From JADJYF01 sp965278995 (GTDB taxonomy: Bacteria; Pseudomonadota; Gammaproteobacteria; Ga0077536), in NCBI GenBank assembly GCA_965278995.1, contig OZ257136.1, forward strand, positions 1,302,001 to 1,366,000: a stretch of 64,000 nucleotides of DNA, written 5' to 3'. The translations under genes and the position numbers were made by a program. The notes under the pieces were generated by a model. It was given only the letters and a program-made list of their open reading frames with translations, was not told the DNA's origin and did no database searches. Below are positions 9,150-17,967 of this stretch, one piece after another; position 1 is the stretch's first letter, and each line of letters starts with the position of its first letter.

Positions 9150-9157
9150 TCCGCTCT

Positions 9158-9194
9158 CGGGCGCGCGACGTAATGCGCCCGTATACGCTTTTTT
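9158..9194 (+). terminator. Weak hairpin with displaced T-run between metK and ahcY
   Basis: CGGGCGC (9158-9164) pairs with GCGCCCG (9175-9181), loop of 10 nt, and a run of six T lies at 9189-9194, eight bases after the stem. The offset makes it an imperfect intrinsic terminator; it may only attenuate read-through into ahcY. Confidence 0.35.
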
Positions 9195-9218
9195 GATTCA
9201 TTAGACGGGGTTACAGGC

Positions 9219-10697
9219 ATGCGTCGAGGTACCAGCAGCAACAGCGGCACAACGCGAGCGAAAAGTCAGAGCGAGGTCAAGGGCAAAGCACCGGCTCGCG
9301 CACTGAAGGACTACGTGGTCAAGGATCTCGCCTTGGCAGATTACGGCCGCAAGGAAATGGATCTGGCTGAGCAGGAAATGCCAGGTCTGATGGCGATGCG
9401 CGCGGAATTCGGTCGCAGCAAGCCGCTGAAAGGCGCGCGCATTACCGGCTCGCTGCACATGACGATTCAGACTGCGGTACTGATCGAAACGCTGCAGCAG
9501 CTCGGTGCACAGGTTCGCTGGGCGAGCTGTAATATTTTCTCGACGCAGGATCACGCGGCAGCGGCTGTGGCCGAGCGCGGCACGCCGGTATTTGCGGTCA
9601 AAGGCGAATCGGTCGAAGAATACTGGGAATATACCGACAGGATCATCGACTGGGGCGATGGCCACGGTCCGAACATGATCCTGGACGATGGCGGTGACGC
9701 CACCTTGTTTGTCTTGCTTGGTTATCAGGCCGAAACGAATCCGGCCGTACTCGACGTCAAGCCGGGCAGCGAGGAAGAAGCGCTGCTTTACGCCCAGCTC
9801 AAGCGGTCGCTGAAACGCGACCCCGGTCGATTCCATCGCATCGTCCCTGCCATCCGCGGTGTGACCGAAGAGACGACAACCGGCGTGCATCGGCTGTATC
9901 AACTGCGCGATCGCGGTGAACTGCTGTTCCCGGCCATGAACGTCAACGATTCGGTGACGAAATCGAAATTCGACAATCTCTATGGCTGCCGTCATTCGCT
10001 GGTCGACGCCATCAATCGCGCGACCGACGTCATGTTGTCAGGCAAAGTTGCCGTGGTGGCCGGTTACGGCGATGTCGGCAAAGGTTCCTGTCAGTCGCTG
10101 CGTGGCCAGGGCGCCCGCGTGATCGTGACCGAGATCGATCCGATATGTGCGCTGCAGGCAGCGATGGAAGGCTACGAAGTCGTGACGATGGACGAAGCCT
10201 GCCGCATCGGCGACATTTTTGTGACCACCACCGGCTGCTGCGACGTCATTACCGAGCAGCACATGAAGCGCATGAAAGATCTCGCGATCGTGTGCAACAT
10301 CGGTCATTTCGACAGTGAGATTCAGGTCGACAAGCTTCGCCGTTACCGTTGGACCGAAATCAAGCCGCAAGTGCATCGCATCGCGATGCCGGGTGGCAAG
10401 AGCATTCTGCTGCTGGCCGAAGGTCGACTGGTCAACCTGGGTTGCGCAACCGGCCACCCGAGCTTCGTCATGTCGAACAGCTTCACCAACCAGACGATTG
10501 CGCAGATCGAGATGTTCAACCATCCGGAGAACTATCCGATAGGCGTGTACACGCTGCCCAAGCTGCTCGACGAAAAAGTGGCCCGACTGCATCTCGGCAA
10601 GCTTAACGTCAAGCTCGATGTGCTGAATCGCAAACAGTCGAAATACATGGGACTGGATGCCGAGGGGCCGTTCAAGCCCGAGCACTATCGTTACTGA
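9219..10697 (+). CDS. ahcY: Adenosylhomocysteinase (S-adenosylhomocysteine hydrolase)
   Basis: Hydrolyses S-adenosylhomocysteine to adenosine and homocysteine with bound NAD, removing the by-product of methylations. The 492-residue chain has the substrate domain (GSLHMTIQTAVLIETL, SCNIFSTQDHAAAA), the NAD-binding VAGYGDVGKGSCQSLRGQG and the canonical C-terminus GPFKPEHYRY that contributes to the neighbouring subunit's NAD site. The first 25 or so residues (MRRGTSSNSGTTRAKSQSE...) are a basic, probably disordered extension before the conserved core. No SAH riboswitch is apparent in the 69-bp gap after metK. Confidence 0.97.
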   Translation: MRRGTSSNSGTTRAKSQSEVKGKAPARALKDYVVKDLALADYGRKEMDLAEQEMPGLMAMRAEFGRSKPLKGARITGSLHMTIQTAVLIETLQQLGAQVRWASCNIFSTQDHAAAAVAERGTPVFAVKGESVEEYWEYTDRIIDWGDGHGPNMILDDGGDATLFVLLGYQAETNPAVLDVKPGSEEEALLYAQLKRSLKRDPGRFHRIVPAIRGVTEETTTGVHRLYQLRDRGELLFPAMNVNDSVTKSKFDNLYGCRHSLVDAINRATDVMLSGKVAVVAGYGDVGKGSCQSLRGQGARVIVTEIDPICALQAAMEGYEVVTMDEACRIGDIFVTTTGCCDVITEQHMKRMKDLAIVCNIGHFDSEIQVDKLRRYRWTEIKPQVHRIAMPGGKSILLLAEGRLVNLGCATGHPSFVMSNSFTNQTIAQIEMFNHPENYPIGVYTLPKLLDEKVARLHLGKLNVKLDVLNRKQSKYMGLDAEGPFKPEHYRY

Positions 10698-10745
10698 GTC
10701 TGTCTTGAGCGACGCTTTCGAGTCGCGCTGCTGAGGCGGTCCCCG

Positions 10746-10770
10746 CCAGCCGTCCGTGCCGGGCGGCTGG
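10746..10770 (+). other. Hairpin between ahcY and the cytochrome b561 gene
   Basis: CCAGCCG (10746-10752) and CGGCTGG (10764-10770) form a perfect 7-bp GC-rich stem with an 11-nt loop, 19 bp before the ATG at 10789. No T-run follows. It could influence expression of the cytochrome gene or mark the 3' end of the ahcY transcript. Confidence 0.4.
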
Positions 10771-10788
10771 TGCGACCCGAGGTGACAC

Positions 10789-11334
10789 ATGCGGTTGCGG
10801 AATAGCAAACAGGCTTACGGCATCGTCACCAAGTTGCTGCACTGGCTGACGGCCTTGCTCATCATCGGTTTGCTTGTGCTCGGCTGGTACATGGTCGACC
10901 TGACCTATTACGATCGCTGGTACCACGATTCGACTGAGACCCACAAAGCGCTGGGCATGATCGTTTTCGCGCTCGGGGTTTTGACCCTGGTCTGGCGTCG
11001 GGTGTCGGCATCACCCATTCATCTGGCGAGCTTGAAGCCGTGGGAACGCGCGGCCGCGGCAGCCATGCATCACACCTTGTTCGTACTGGTGTTTCTGATC
11101 CCGACTACCGGCTATCTCATTTCGACGTCGGCTGGCAAAACCATTGCGATTTTTGGCTGGTTCGAAGTCCCCGCGCTGATCGCCGTTAGTACCGGTCTGC
11201 GCGATCTCGCCATTACCTGCCACTTCTATCTTGCTTACGGTACGGCGGCGCTGATTGCGCTGCATGCCGCCGCCGCGTTCAAGCATCAGTTGTTCGACCG
11301 GGATGGCACGCTCGCGCGCATGTTGTGGCGGTGA
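10789..11334 (+). CDS. Cytochrome b561 (CybB-type di-haem membrane protein)
   Basis: Small inner-membrane b-type cytochrome, expected to carry electrons between quinol and an acceptor. The 181-residue product shows four hydrophobic helices (about residues 18-38, 50-68, 92-111 and 145-168). Histidines in or next to them (LLHW, THKALG, CHFYLAYG, LHAAAAFKHQ) are the likely haem ligands. It begins RNSKQAYGIVTKLLHWLTALLI, the typical start of bacterial b561 proteins. Its electron partner is not evident from the neighbours. Confidence 0.9.
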   Translation: MRLRNSKQAYGIVTKLLHWLTALLIIGLLVLGWYMVDLTYYDRWYHDSTETHKALGMIVFALGVLTLVWRRVSASPIHLASLKPWERAAAAAMHHTLFVLVFLIPTTGYLISTSAGKTIAIFGWFEVPALIAVSTGLRDLAITCHFYLAYGTAALIALHAAAAFKHQLFDRDGTLARMLWR

Positions 11335-11370
11335 ACAACGGTCACGATAGCGGCTCGGCGAGTGCACGGG

Positions 11371-11376
11371 TATACT
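11371..11376 (+). promoter_or_regulatory. Possible -10 box for cysS
   Basis: TATACT is 31 bp before the GTG at 11407 chosen for cysS. It supports that start over the GTG at 11362, which would lie upstream of the box. No clear -35 hexamer was found. Confidence 0.3.
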
Positions 11377-11406
11377 CGGCGGTCCCTCAGCCTCGCTCAA
11401 AATCCC

Positions 11407-12789
11407 GTGCCGCTCGAACTCTATAACTCCCTGACCCGCCGCAAGGAAGTCTTCCAGCCCGGCGACCCCGAACGCGTGACCATGTATGCCTGTGGCCCGA
11501 CGGTCTATAACCCGCCGCATATAGGCAACGCTCGGGCCGCGGTGGTCTATGACGTGCTTTATCGGGTTCTGATGCGCCACTATGCGCACGTCGTCTACGC
11601 CCGGAACATCACCGACGTCGACGACAAGATCAACGCAGCCGCGGCAGCTGAGGGCGTTGACATCGGCACCGTGACAGCGCGCTACACGGCGGTTTATCAC
11701 GCCGATGTCGCTGCGCTTGGCGTATTGCCACCATCAGTCGAGCCACGCGCGACCGAACATATCGACGGCATCATTGCCATGATCGAACGCTTGATCGCGC
11801 TCGATAACGCTTATCACGTCGACGGTCACGTGCTGTTTCACGTGCCGTCATTTGCCACCTATGGCGCGCTGTCGGGGCGCGCACGCGAAGAAATGATTGC
11901 TGGGGCCCGGGTCGAAGTAGCGCCCTACAAACGCGACCCGGCGGATTTCGTGCTGTGGAAACCCTCGCCGGGAGATCTGCCAGGCTGGGGCAGTCCGTGG
12001 GGCCGCGGCCGACCGGGCTGGCATATCGAATGCTCGGCGATGATTGAGCGCCATCTCGGCCTGACGGTCGATATTCACGGTGGCGGCAACGATCTGAAAT
12101 TCCCCCATCATGAAAACGAACTCGCGCAGAGCTGCTGCGCCCATGCCGGCGCGCCGCTCAGTCGCTACTGGGTGCATAACGGATTCGTCGAATTCGGTGC
12201 AGAGAAGATGTCGAAGTCCCTCGGTAATGTGCTGCTCGTGCGCGCGCTGCTCGACCGTTACCCGGGAGAAGCCATCCGCTTGGCGCTCGTTCGCAGCAAG
12301 TATCGCGAACCGCTGAATTGGAGTGACGATGTCGTGCAGCAGGCCAAAGCCCAACTCGACCGGCTGTACGGCGCGCTGGAACGGCTGGCGCCGTTTGCTG
12401 GTGACGGCGCCATCGGCGAGCGGCCGTCATCAGCTTTTCAGGAGGCCATGGACGACGACCTCAACACACCCAAAGCGCTGGCTGTGCTGATGGAGACAGT
12501 CACTGCTGCCAATCGCGCCACCTTGCCGGCCGAATGCCGTCAATTGCGCGCGGAATTGCTGGCCGGTGGCCACGAACTCGGCATTCTGAACCAGGAACCG
12601 GCGACGTGGTTCCGTTCGACCGCCGGTGGCGATGTCGATGTGCCGGCGATCGAAGCGCTCGTTGCTGCACGCGTCGCTGCCCGAGCAGCCAAGGACTGGG
12701 CTGCAGCCGATGCCATCCGCGATCAGCTGCTCGTCCTCGGTGTGCAGATCAAGGACGGCGCGGAGGGCACGCAATGGCGGATGGAGTAA
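11407..12789 (+). CDS. cysS: Cysteinyl-tRNA synthetase
   Basis: Class I synthetase charging tRNA-Cys. The signature HIGN (class I HIGH motif) appears in PPHIGNAR, preceded by the zinc cysteine in YACGPTVYN, and the second signature KMSKS is in EKMSKSLGN. A DALR-like region and a GVQIKDGAEGTQWR tail complete it. The start is set at GTG 11407, giving 460 residues, very close to the usual 461, and the protein then opens with LELYNSLTRRKE, matching the family N-terminus. The open frame extends to GTG 11362. Its 3' end overlaps sufE by 16 bp. Confidence 0.95.
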   Translation: MPLELYNSLTRRKEVFQPGDPERVTMYACGPTVYNPPHIGNARAAVVYDVLYRVLMRHYAHVVYARNITDVDDKINAAAAAEGVDIGTVTARYTAVYHADVAALGVLPPSVEPRATEHIDGIIAMIERLIALDNAYHVDGHVLFHVPSFATYGALSGRAREEMIAGARVEVAPYKRDPADFVLWKPSPGDLPGWGSPWGRGRPGWHIECSAMIERHLGLTVDIHGGGNDLKFPHHENELAQSCCAHAGAPLSRYWVHNGFVEFGAEKMSKSLGNVLLVRALLDRYPGEAIRLALVRSKYREPLNWSDDVVQQAKAQLDRLYGALERLAPFAGDGAIGERPSSAFQEAMDDDLNTPKALAVLMETVTAANRATLPAECRQLRAELLAGGHELGILNQEPATWFRSTAGGDVDVPAIEALVAARVAARAAKDWAAADAIRDQLLVLGVQIKDGAEGTQWRME

Positions 12790-13256
12790 ACCAGCCGCCG
12801 GTGGCGTTTCAGCCCTCGGCCGAGATCCTCGAGGCACAGCGCGACATCGTCGAGACATTCAGCCTGTTCGACGACTGGACAGACCGCTATCAGCACATCA
12901 TCGATTTCGGTCGTCAGGCGCCGCCGTTTCCGGAAGCATGGAAAACCGAAGCGAACCGTCTGCATGGCTGCCAGTCACAGGTCTGGATAGTGACCGAGCA
13001 ACGCGACGAGCGATTGCATTTCGCCGCGACCAGCGACTCGGCGATTGTTGCCGGTCTGATCAGCATTCTTCTCGCGGTCTACTCCGACCGCCGCCCGGCC
13101 GACATCCTGGCCACGCCACCGGATTTCATCAAAGATATCCAGCTCGCCGAACATCTTTCGCCGACGCGCAGTAACGGTCTGCATGCGATGGTCCAGCAGA
13201 TCCGTCAGCTCGCCGTGGCGGCCATGGTGGCAGCGGGTGGCAAGAAATCAGGCTGA
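12774..13256 (+). CDS. sufE: Cysteine desulfuration protein SufE
   Basis: Accepts sulfur from a cysteine desulfurase (SufS/CsdA) for Fe-S cluster assembly. The 160-residue product has the active-site loop LHGCQSQVWI, whose cysteine is the persulfide acceptor, and the helix EAQRDIVETFSLFDDWTDRYQHIIDFG typical of SufE. The start is ATG 12774, with GGAGG at 12762-12766. It lies inside the last codons of cysS, so translation of the two is likely coupled. No suf or isc operon is in the window, so this is a free-standing sufE. Pairing with cysS ties both genes to cysteine use. Confidence 0.92.
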   Translation: MADGVNQPPVAFQPSAEILEAQRDIVETFSLFDDWTDRYQHIIDFGRQAPPFPEAWKTEANRLHGCQSQVWIVTEQRDERLHFAATSDSAIVAGLISILLAVYSDRRPADILATPPDFIKDIQLAEHLSPTRSNGLHAMVQQIRQLAVAAMVAAGGKKSG

Positions 13257-13281
13257 GCGCGCGCGGCCGCAGGAACGGGGT

Positions 13282-14514
13282 TCAGTCGCTCAATTCCGTC
13301 CAGATGCGCGCGAACGATTGATGATGATCCTTGAAGAGTTCGATCAGGCGCGGATCGAAATGGCCGTAAGGGTCGATGCGGTCGTCGCCGACGGTCAAAA
13401 TGTGCACGGCCTTATCGTGGTCGAAAGCCGGTTTGTACGGGCGCGTTGAACGCAGCGCGTCGTAGATGTCGGCGAGTTGCACGATGCGAGCGGAAATCGG
13501 GATGGCCTCGCCTTTGATGCCGTTGGGGTAACCGGTACCATCCCACTTTTCGTGATGATAATGCGCGATCTCGGCACCGAGACTGAGCCGCGACGAGGCG
13601 GACAGGATCTGAAAACCGTACAAAGTATGGCGATTCATTTCTGCGCGTTCGTCAGCGTCCAGTGCGCCTTTCTTTTTCAATACCGCCGCATCGACGCTCA
13701 TCTTGCCGACATCGTGCAGCTGAGCGCTATAGCGAATCTCATTGCACCAGTCGTCGTCCATGTCGAGCAGCTTGGCAATCGCGTAGCTGTATTCGTTGAC
13801 ACGGATGATGTGATTTCCGGTTTCCTCGTCGTGAATTTCGGCCGCGCGGGCGAGCAGCGTCACCGAAACCTGGAACGCGGCCTCGGTTTCCTGTTGTAGC
13901 GCGATAATGCGTTCGCGTTGTTCGGCGAGCTGCCGATTGCGAACGTTCAGTGTCTTGTTCTTGGCTTTGATCTGGTCGAGCATCTCGGCCCGTTCAATCG
14001 AATGGCCGACAACGCGCGCTATCGGTGCGACCAGTTGTTCGACATCGGTCGCGAACGGGACGGGCTGTTTGCTGTTGCGTCGTCGGCAGTTGATGAGCTG
14101 GACGACGCCAATGACTTCGTTCTGCAGATTGCGCAGCGGGAAGCAGAACATCGAGCGCGTCTTGTAGTTATGCCGTTCGAAATTGGGGTCGAATCGATAC
14201 GGACTGCGCTTTGGAATATTGTAGACGTCGTCAATCAGGACGGTGCGACCTTTGTCCGCAACGTGACCGGCGATGGTGCCGCTACCGATGGGGACGATGA
14301 AATCGGCCCGTTTGACCTTGATGGCGTCGTTCTGGATGCTGGCCGGTTCCAGCCAGCGCGAGCGACCGCGGCCACGTGTGATGAAAATCGTGCCGGCTTC
14401 GGCGCCGGTCATGAGGCGGCTCTTGCGCAATACCTTGTCGAGCAGTTCGCGCGCCGTCTGATTTCGCTGACCTTCAACGAATTGCAGGAACTCGAGAACC
14501 TGGTCTGAACTCAC
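13282..14514 (-). CDS. GAF-HD-GYP domain protein, probable cyclic-di-GMP phosphodiesterase
   Basis: Signal-transduction protein expected to degrade cyclic-di-GMP. From GTG 14514 (410 residues) it has an N-terminal GAF domain (about residues 20-180; note MFCFPLRNLQNEVIGVVQLIN), a short helical linker rich in Gln/Glu, and an HD-GYP domain. That domain carries HDVGK and HHEKWDGTGYPNG, the hallmarks of an active HD-GYP. A GGGGA-type ribosome-binding site precedes GTG 14514; the open frame extends further to 14592. There is no membrane segment, so it is cytosolic and probably senses a ligand through GAF. It is divergent from ileS. Confidence 0.9.
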   Translation of the reverse strand: MSSDQVLEFLQFVEGQRNQTARELLDKVLRKSRLMTGAEAGTIFITRGRGRSRWLEPASIQNDAIKVKRADFIVPIGSGTIAGHVADKGRTVLIDDVYNIPKRSPYRFDPNFERHNYKTRSMFCFPLRNLQNEVIGVVQLINCRRRNSKQPVPFATDVEQLVAPIARVVGHSIERAEMLDQIKAKNKTLNVRNRQLAEQRERIIALQQETEAAFQVSVTLLARAAEIHDEETGNHIIRVNEYSYAIAKLLDMDDDWCNEIRYSAQLHDVGKMSVDAAVLKKKGALDADERAEMNRHTLYGFQILSASSRLSLGAEIAHYHHEKWDGTGYPNGIKGEAIPISARIVQLADIYDALRSTRPYKPAFDHDKAVHILTVGDDRIDPYGHFDPRLIELFKDHHQSFARIWTELSD

Positions 14515-14677
14515 GCTGTTTCCCCGACGTCTGGCGCGACAAAATCCCGCTGGTTGGCGCCCGTTCCGACGCCTGTGGAAACCATAGCACACACCTTCGC
14601 CCGATTTCTTTTAATTCTGGTGTCCTGATTCGTGTCCAGGCGTGTCATCGGGACGTAGTCCACATAATCCCTTGGGC

Positions 14678-14683
14678 TATAAT
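14678..14683 (+). promoter_or_regulatory. Probable -10 box for ileS
   Basis: A perfect TATAAT lies 49 bp before the ileS ATG at 14733, within the 218-bp divergent gap. The -35 region is weak (no TTGACA-like hexamer at 17 bp). The rest of the gap holds no visible T-box or other leader element. Confidence 0.45.
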
Positions 14684-14732
14684 GCCGGGCTTTCAACCAT
14701 GGCTATGACGCCCTACGCCGGGCAATCACGCA

Positions 14733-17700
14733 ATGTCGCACTCATTTCAGGAAATCAAGGCGCTCGACCTTCCCGCACTGGAGCAGGACATGCTCGACGC
14801 CTGGGATCGCGAAGGGACCTTCTCCGAATGTGTGAACAGTCGCGCCGGCGCGCCGACGTTCACGTTTTACGAAGGTCCACCGACGGCTAACGGCCGCCCA
14901 GGCATACATCATGTGCTGGGGCGAACGATCAAGGACGTCTTTTGCCGTTACAAGACACTGAAAGGTTATCGCGTCGAGCGTAAAGGCGGCTGGGATACGC
15001 ACGGCTTACCGGTCGAAATCGAAGTCGAGAAAGAGCTCGGCCTCGACGGACGCGCCGAAATCGAACGTTACGGCATCGCCGCTTTCAATGCAGCCTGCCG
15101 CGCAAGTGTTTCGCGCTACAAGCGCGATTGGGATGAATTGACGCGGCGCATCGGCTACTGGGTCGATCTCGAGCAGCCCTACGTCACGTTCCACACCGAT
15201 TACATCGAGTCGGTGTGGTGGCTGTTGAAGCAGATGCACGAGCGCGGCCTGCTCTATAAAGGTCACAAAATCCAGTGGTACAGCCCCGGCTCGGGTACGG
15301 TCCTGTCATCGCACGAAGTGAGCCTCGGCTACGAGGAAGTCACCGATCCCAGCGTCTATGTGCGCTTTCGCCTGCTGGACGCCGAGAACACGAGTTTCCT
15401 GGCCTGGACGACAACCCCGTGGACGCTGATTTCCAACGTCGCGCTCGCTGTCGGCGACGACCTCGAGTACGTCACGGTCGAGTGCGACGGTGAGCGGCTG
15501 ATCCTCGCCGCCGCGCGATTGGGTGTCCTCGATGGCGAGTACTCCGTAATCAGCACGCAGCGTGGGCGTGATCTGGTCGGTCGTCACTATGAGCCGTTGT
15601 TCAGAGTCGAGGGTATCGATTATCCAGACGATACCTGGCGCGTTTGCAGTGCCGCTTATGTGACGGTCGACGATGGCACCGGCATCGTCCATATCGCACC
15701 TGCTTTCGGCGCCGAAGATCACGACGTCGGGCGTCGCGAGCAGTTGCCGCTAGTCAATCCGGTAGCGCCTGACGGCCGCTTCACGGCCGCCGCGCCGCTC
15801 GTCGCCGGTCTGTGGTTCAAGGATGCCGATAAACCGATCATGCGCGATCTCAAGTCGCGCGGGCTGCTCTACAAGCGCGTCGATTATCTGCACAACTATC
15901 CGCACGACTGGCGCAAAGGCACGCCGCTGATGAGCTATCCGGTCGAGTCGTGGTTCGTGCGTACAACGGCCGTCAAGGATCGCCTGGTCGCGCTCAATCA
16001 GACCATTCACTGGCACCCGCCGACAATCCGTGACGGGCGTTTCGGCAACTGGCTCGAGAACAACGTCGACTGGGCGCTCAGCCGCAAGCGCTATTGGGGT
16101 ACGCCGCTGCCGATCTGGATTTCGGATGCGCCTGACTCCGAGTATTTCGAAGTCATCGGCTCGGTCGCCGAATTGCGCGAGCGATGCGCCGGTCAGATGC
16201 CGCCACAGGCGGAACTCGATCTCCACCGACCGTTCGTCGATGGACTGACCTGGCCCGCACCGGATGGTGGCACCATGCGCCGCGTGGCCGACGTCTGCGA
16301 CGTCTGGTTCGATTCCGGCGCCATGCCGTTCGCGCAATGGCATTATCCGTTTGAGAACAAAGAAGCGTTCGAGCGCAATTTCCCGGCGGATTTCATCTGC
16401 GAAGGCATCGATCAGACGCGCGGCTGGTTCTACACCCTGCATGCGATCGCAACCCTCGTGATGGACGACGTTGCGTTCCGTAACGTGGTTGTCAACGGCC
16501 TCATTCTCGACGAGAAAGGCGAGAAGATGTCGAAGTCGCGCGGCAACACCGTCGAGCCGATGGCTGTCGTGCGCCGTTACGGCGCCGATGTCGTGCGCTG
16601 GTACATGATGAGCAACTCGCCGCCGTGGGACAGCATGAAATTCGCCGAGCGCGGTCTGATTGAAACACGCGGCAAGTTTTTCGGAACGATCGAGAACGTC
16701 TATCGGTTCATGGCGAGCTACGCCAATATCGACGGGTTCCTCGGCAGCGAATCAACCGTCGCATTGGCCGAGCGTACCGAGCTCGATCAGTGGATCCTGA
16801 GCCGCCTGAATACGACGGCGCGACTGACCGACGAGGCGTTTGCCGCGTATGACTGCACGCGCGCGGCGCGCGCGATGGAGGATTTCGTCGACGAGCTCTC
16901 GAACTGGTATATCCGCCGTTCGCGTGCGCGATTCTGGGCGGCCAAGAAAGCCGCCGACCCCGGTGCCGAGATTTCCGCCACCAGTAAACTCGCTGCCTAC
17001 CAGACCACCTGCGAATGCCTGTTCGGGCTGGCCCGCATGATGAGTCCTATAGCACCGTTTTTCAGCGACTGGCTCTACCGCCGGCTGAACGAAGTGACTG
17101 CGAGTGAGCCGCATACGTCGGTCCATCTGGCCGCATTCCCGAGCTGCGACGCCGCTGTCGTCGATGGTGCTCTGGAACAGCGTATGGCGCTCGCACGTGG
17201 CATCGTGCAACTGGTGCTGCTGCTGCGGAATCGCAGCCAGATAAACGTCCGCCAGCCGCTTGCGCGCATGCTGGTGGTGACCGGCAGCGCGCTCGATCAG
17301 GCCAGTATCGCTCGCGTGCGCGACATCATCCTGGATGAAGTCAATGTGCGGGCCATCGAGTACATCGACGACGCCAGTGGCATCGTCAAACGGTCGGCCA
17401 AGGCGGATTTCAAGAAACTCGGGCCGCGGCTCGGCAAGCGAATGAAAGCGGTCGCCGCAGCTGTTGCGGCGTTAGACGATGCCGACATCCGGCGCCTGCA
17501 GACCGATGGCTCGATCGAACTCGACATCGGTGGCGAAAAGTTGCGCGTGACCAGCGACGAAGTCGAGATCCTGAGCGAAGAAATCGGCGAATGGAGCGTT
17601 GCCCAGGACGGGCCGCTCACCGTCGCGCTCGATACGCACATCGATGACGAGCTCCGTGCGCAAGGTTTTGCCCGCGAAGTCGTTAACCGTATTCAATCAC

Positions 17701-17918
17701 TGCGCAAAGCCGGGGATTTCGACCTGACCGACAGGATTCGTGTCGAGTGGCAGGCGACGCCGGCGCTGGCGACGGCGATCCGTGCCAATACGGCGTTCAT
17801 CGCCAAGGAGACACTCGCCGACCAGCTCATCGAAACGGATGAGGCGGCCGGCGAGCAGTGCGAGACATTCGACATCGGCGACGAGCGTCTGGTCGTCGGC
17901 GTCCGGCGCCTGGCGTAA
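14733..17918 (+). CDS. ileS: Isoleucyl-tRNA synthetase, type 2 (eukaryote-like), with GxHH active-site motif
   Basis: Class I synthetase charging tRNA-Ile. At 1061 residues it is longer than the usual bacterial type 1 enzyme (about 940). Its N-terminus (FYEGPPTANGRPGIHHVLGRTIKD, then GGWDTHGLPVEIEVEKELGL) matches type 2 IleRS, the eukaryote-like form. The signature HxGH position reads GIHH at residues 57-60 (bases 14901-14912). KMSKS is intact at residues 598-602. The editing (CP1) domain segment TTPWTLISNVALAVG is present. Type 2 enzymes tolerate mupirocin, and the GxHH variant is reported as hyper-resistant. The gene is not in the usual ribF-ileS-lspA context, which suggests replacement or acquisition; whether a second ileS exists cannot be seen here. 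Confidence 0.95.
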   Translation: MSHSFQEIKALDLPALEQDMLDAWDREGTFSECVNSRAGAPTFTFYEGPPTANGRPGIHHVLGRTIKDVFCRYKTLKGYRVERKGGWDTHGLPVEIEVEKELGLDGRAEIERYGIAAFNAACRASVSRYKRDWDELTRRIGYWVDLEQPYVTFHTDYIESVWWLLKQMHERGLLYKGHKIQWYSPGSGTVLSSHEVSLGYEEVTDPSVYVRFRLLDAENTSFLAWTTTPWTLISNVALAVGDDLEYVTVECDGERLILAAARLGVLDGEYSVISTQRGRDLVGRHYEPLFRVEGIDYPDDTWRVCSAAYVTVDDGTGIVHIAPAFGAEDHDVGRREQLPLVNPVAPDGRFTAAAPLVAGLWFKDADKPIMRDLKSRGLLYKRVDYLHNYPHDWRKGTPLMSYPVESWFVRTTAVKDRLVALNQTIHWHPPTIRDGRFGNWLENNVDWALSRKRYWGTPLPIWISDAPDSEYFEVIGSVAELRERCAGQMPPQAELDLHRPFVDGLTWPAPDGGTMRRVADVCDVWFDSGAMPFAQWHYPFENKEAFERNFPADFICEGIDQTRGWFYTLHAIATLVMDDVAFRNVVVNGLILDEKGEKMSKSRGNTVEPMAVVRRYGADVVRWYMMSNSPPWDSMKFAERGLIETRGKFFGTIENVYRFMASYANIDGFLGSESTVALAERTELDQWILSRLNTTARLTDEAFAAYDCTRAARAMEDFVDELSNWYIRRSRARFWAAKKAADPGAEISATSKLAAYQTTCECLFGLARMMSPIAPFFSDWLYRRLNEVTASEPHTSVHLAAFPSCDAAVVDGALEQRMALARGIVQLVLLLRNRSQINVRQPLARMLVVTGSALDQASIARVRDIILDEVNVRAIEYIDDASGIVKRSAKADFKKLGPRLGKRMKAVAAAVAALDDADIRRLQTDGSIELDIGGEKLRVTSDEVEILSEEIGEWSVAQDGPLTVALDTHIDDELRAQGFAREVVNRIQSLRKAGDFDLTDRIRVEWQATPALATAIRANTAFIAKETLADQLIETDEAAGEQCETFDIGDERLVVGVRRLA

Positions 17919-17967
17919 GATGAGGTAGCGGCGAACCAAGACCGGTCAACGAGGGCAGACGAAGTAT

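Noticed and set aside
9150..9218. SAH riboswitch upstream of ahcY
   Set aside because: The gap is 69 bp and holds only a GC-rich hairpin; I could not find the conserved SAH-aptamer core.
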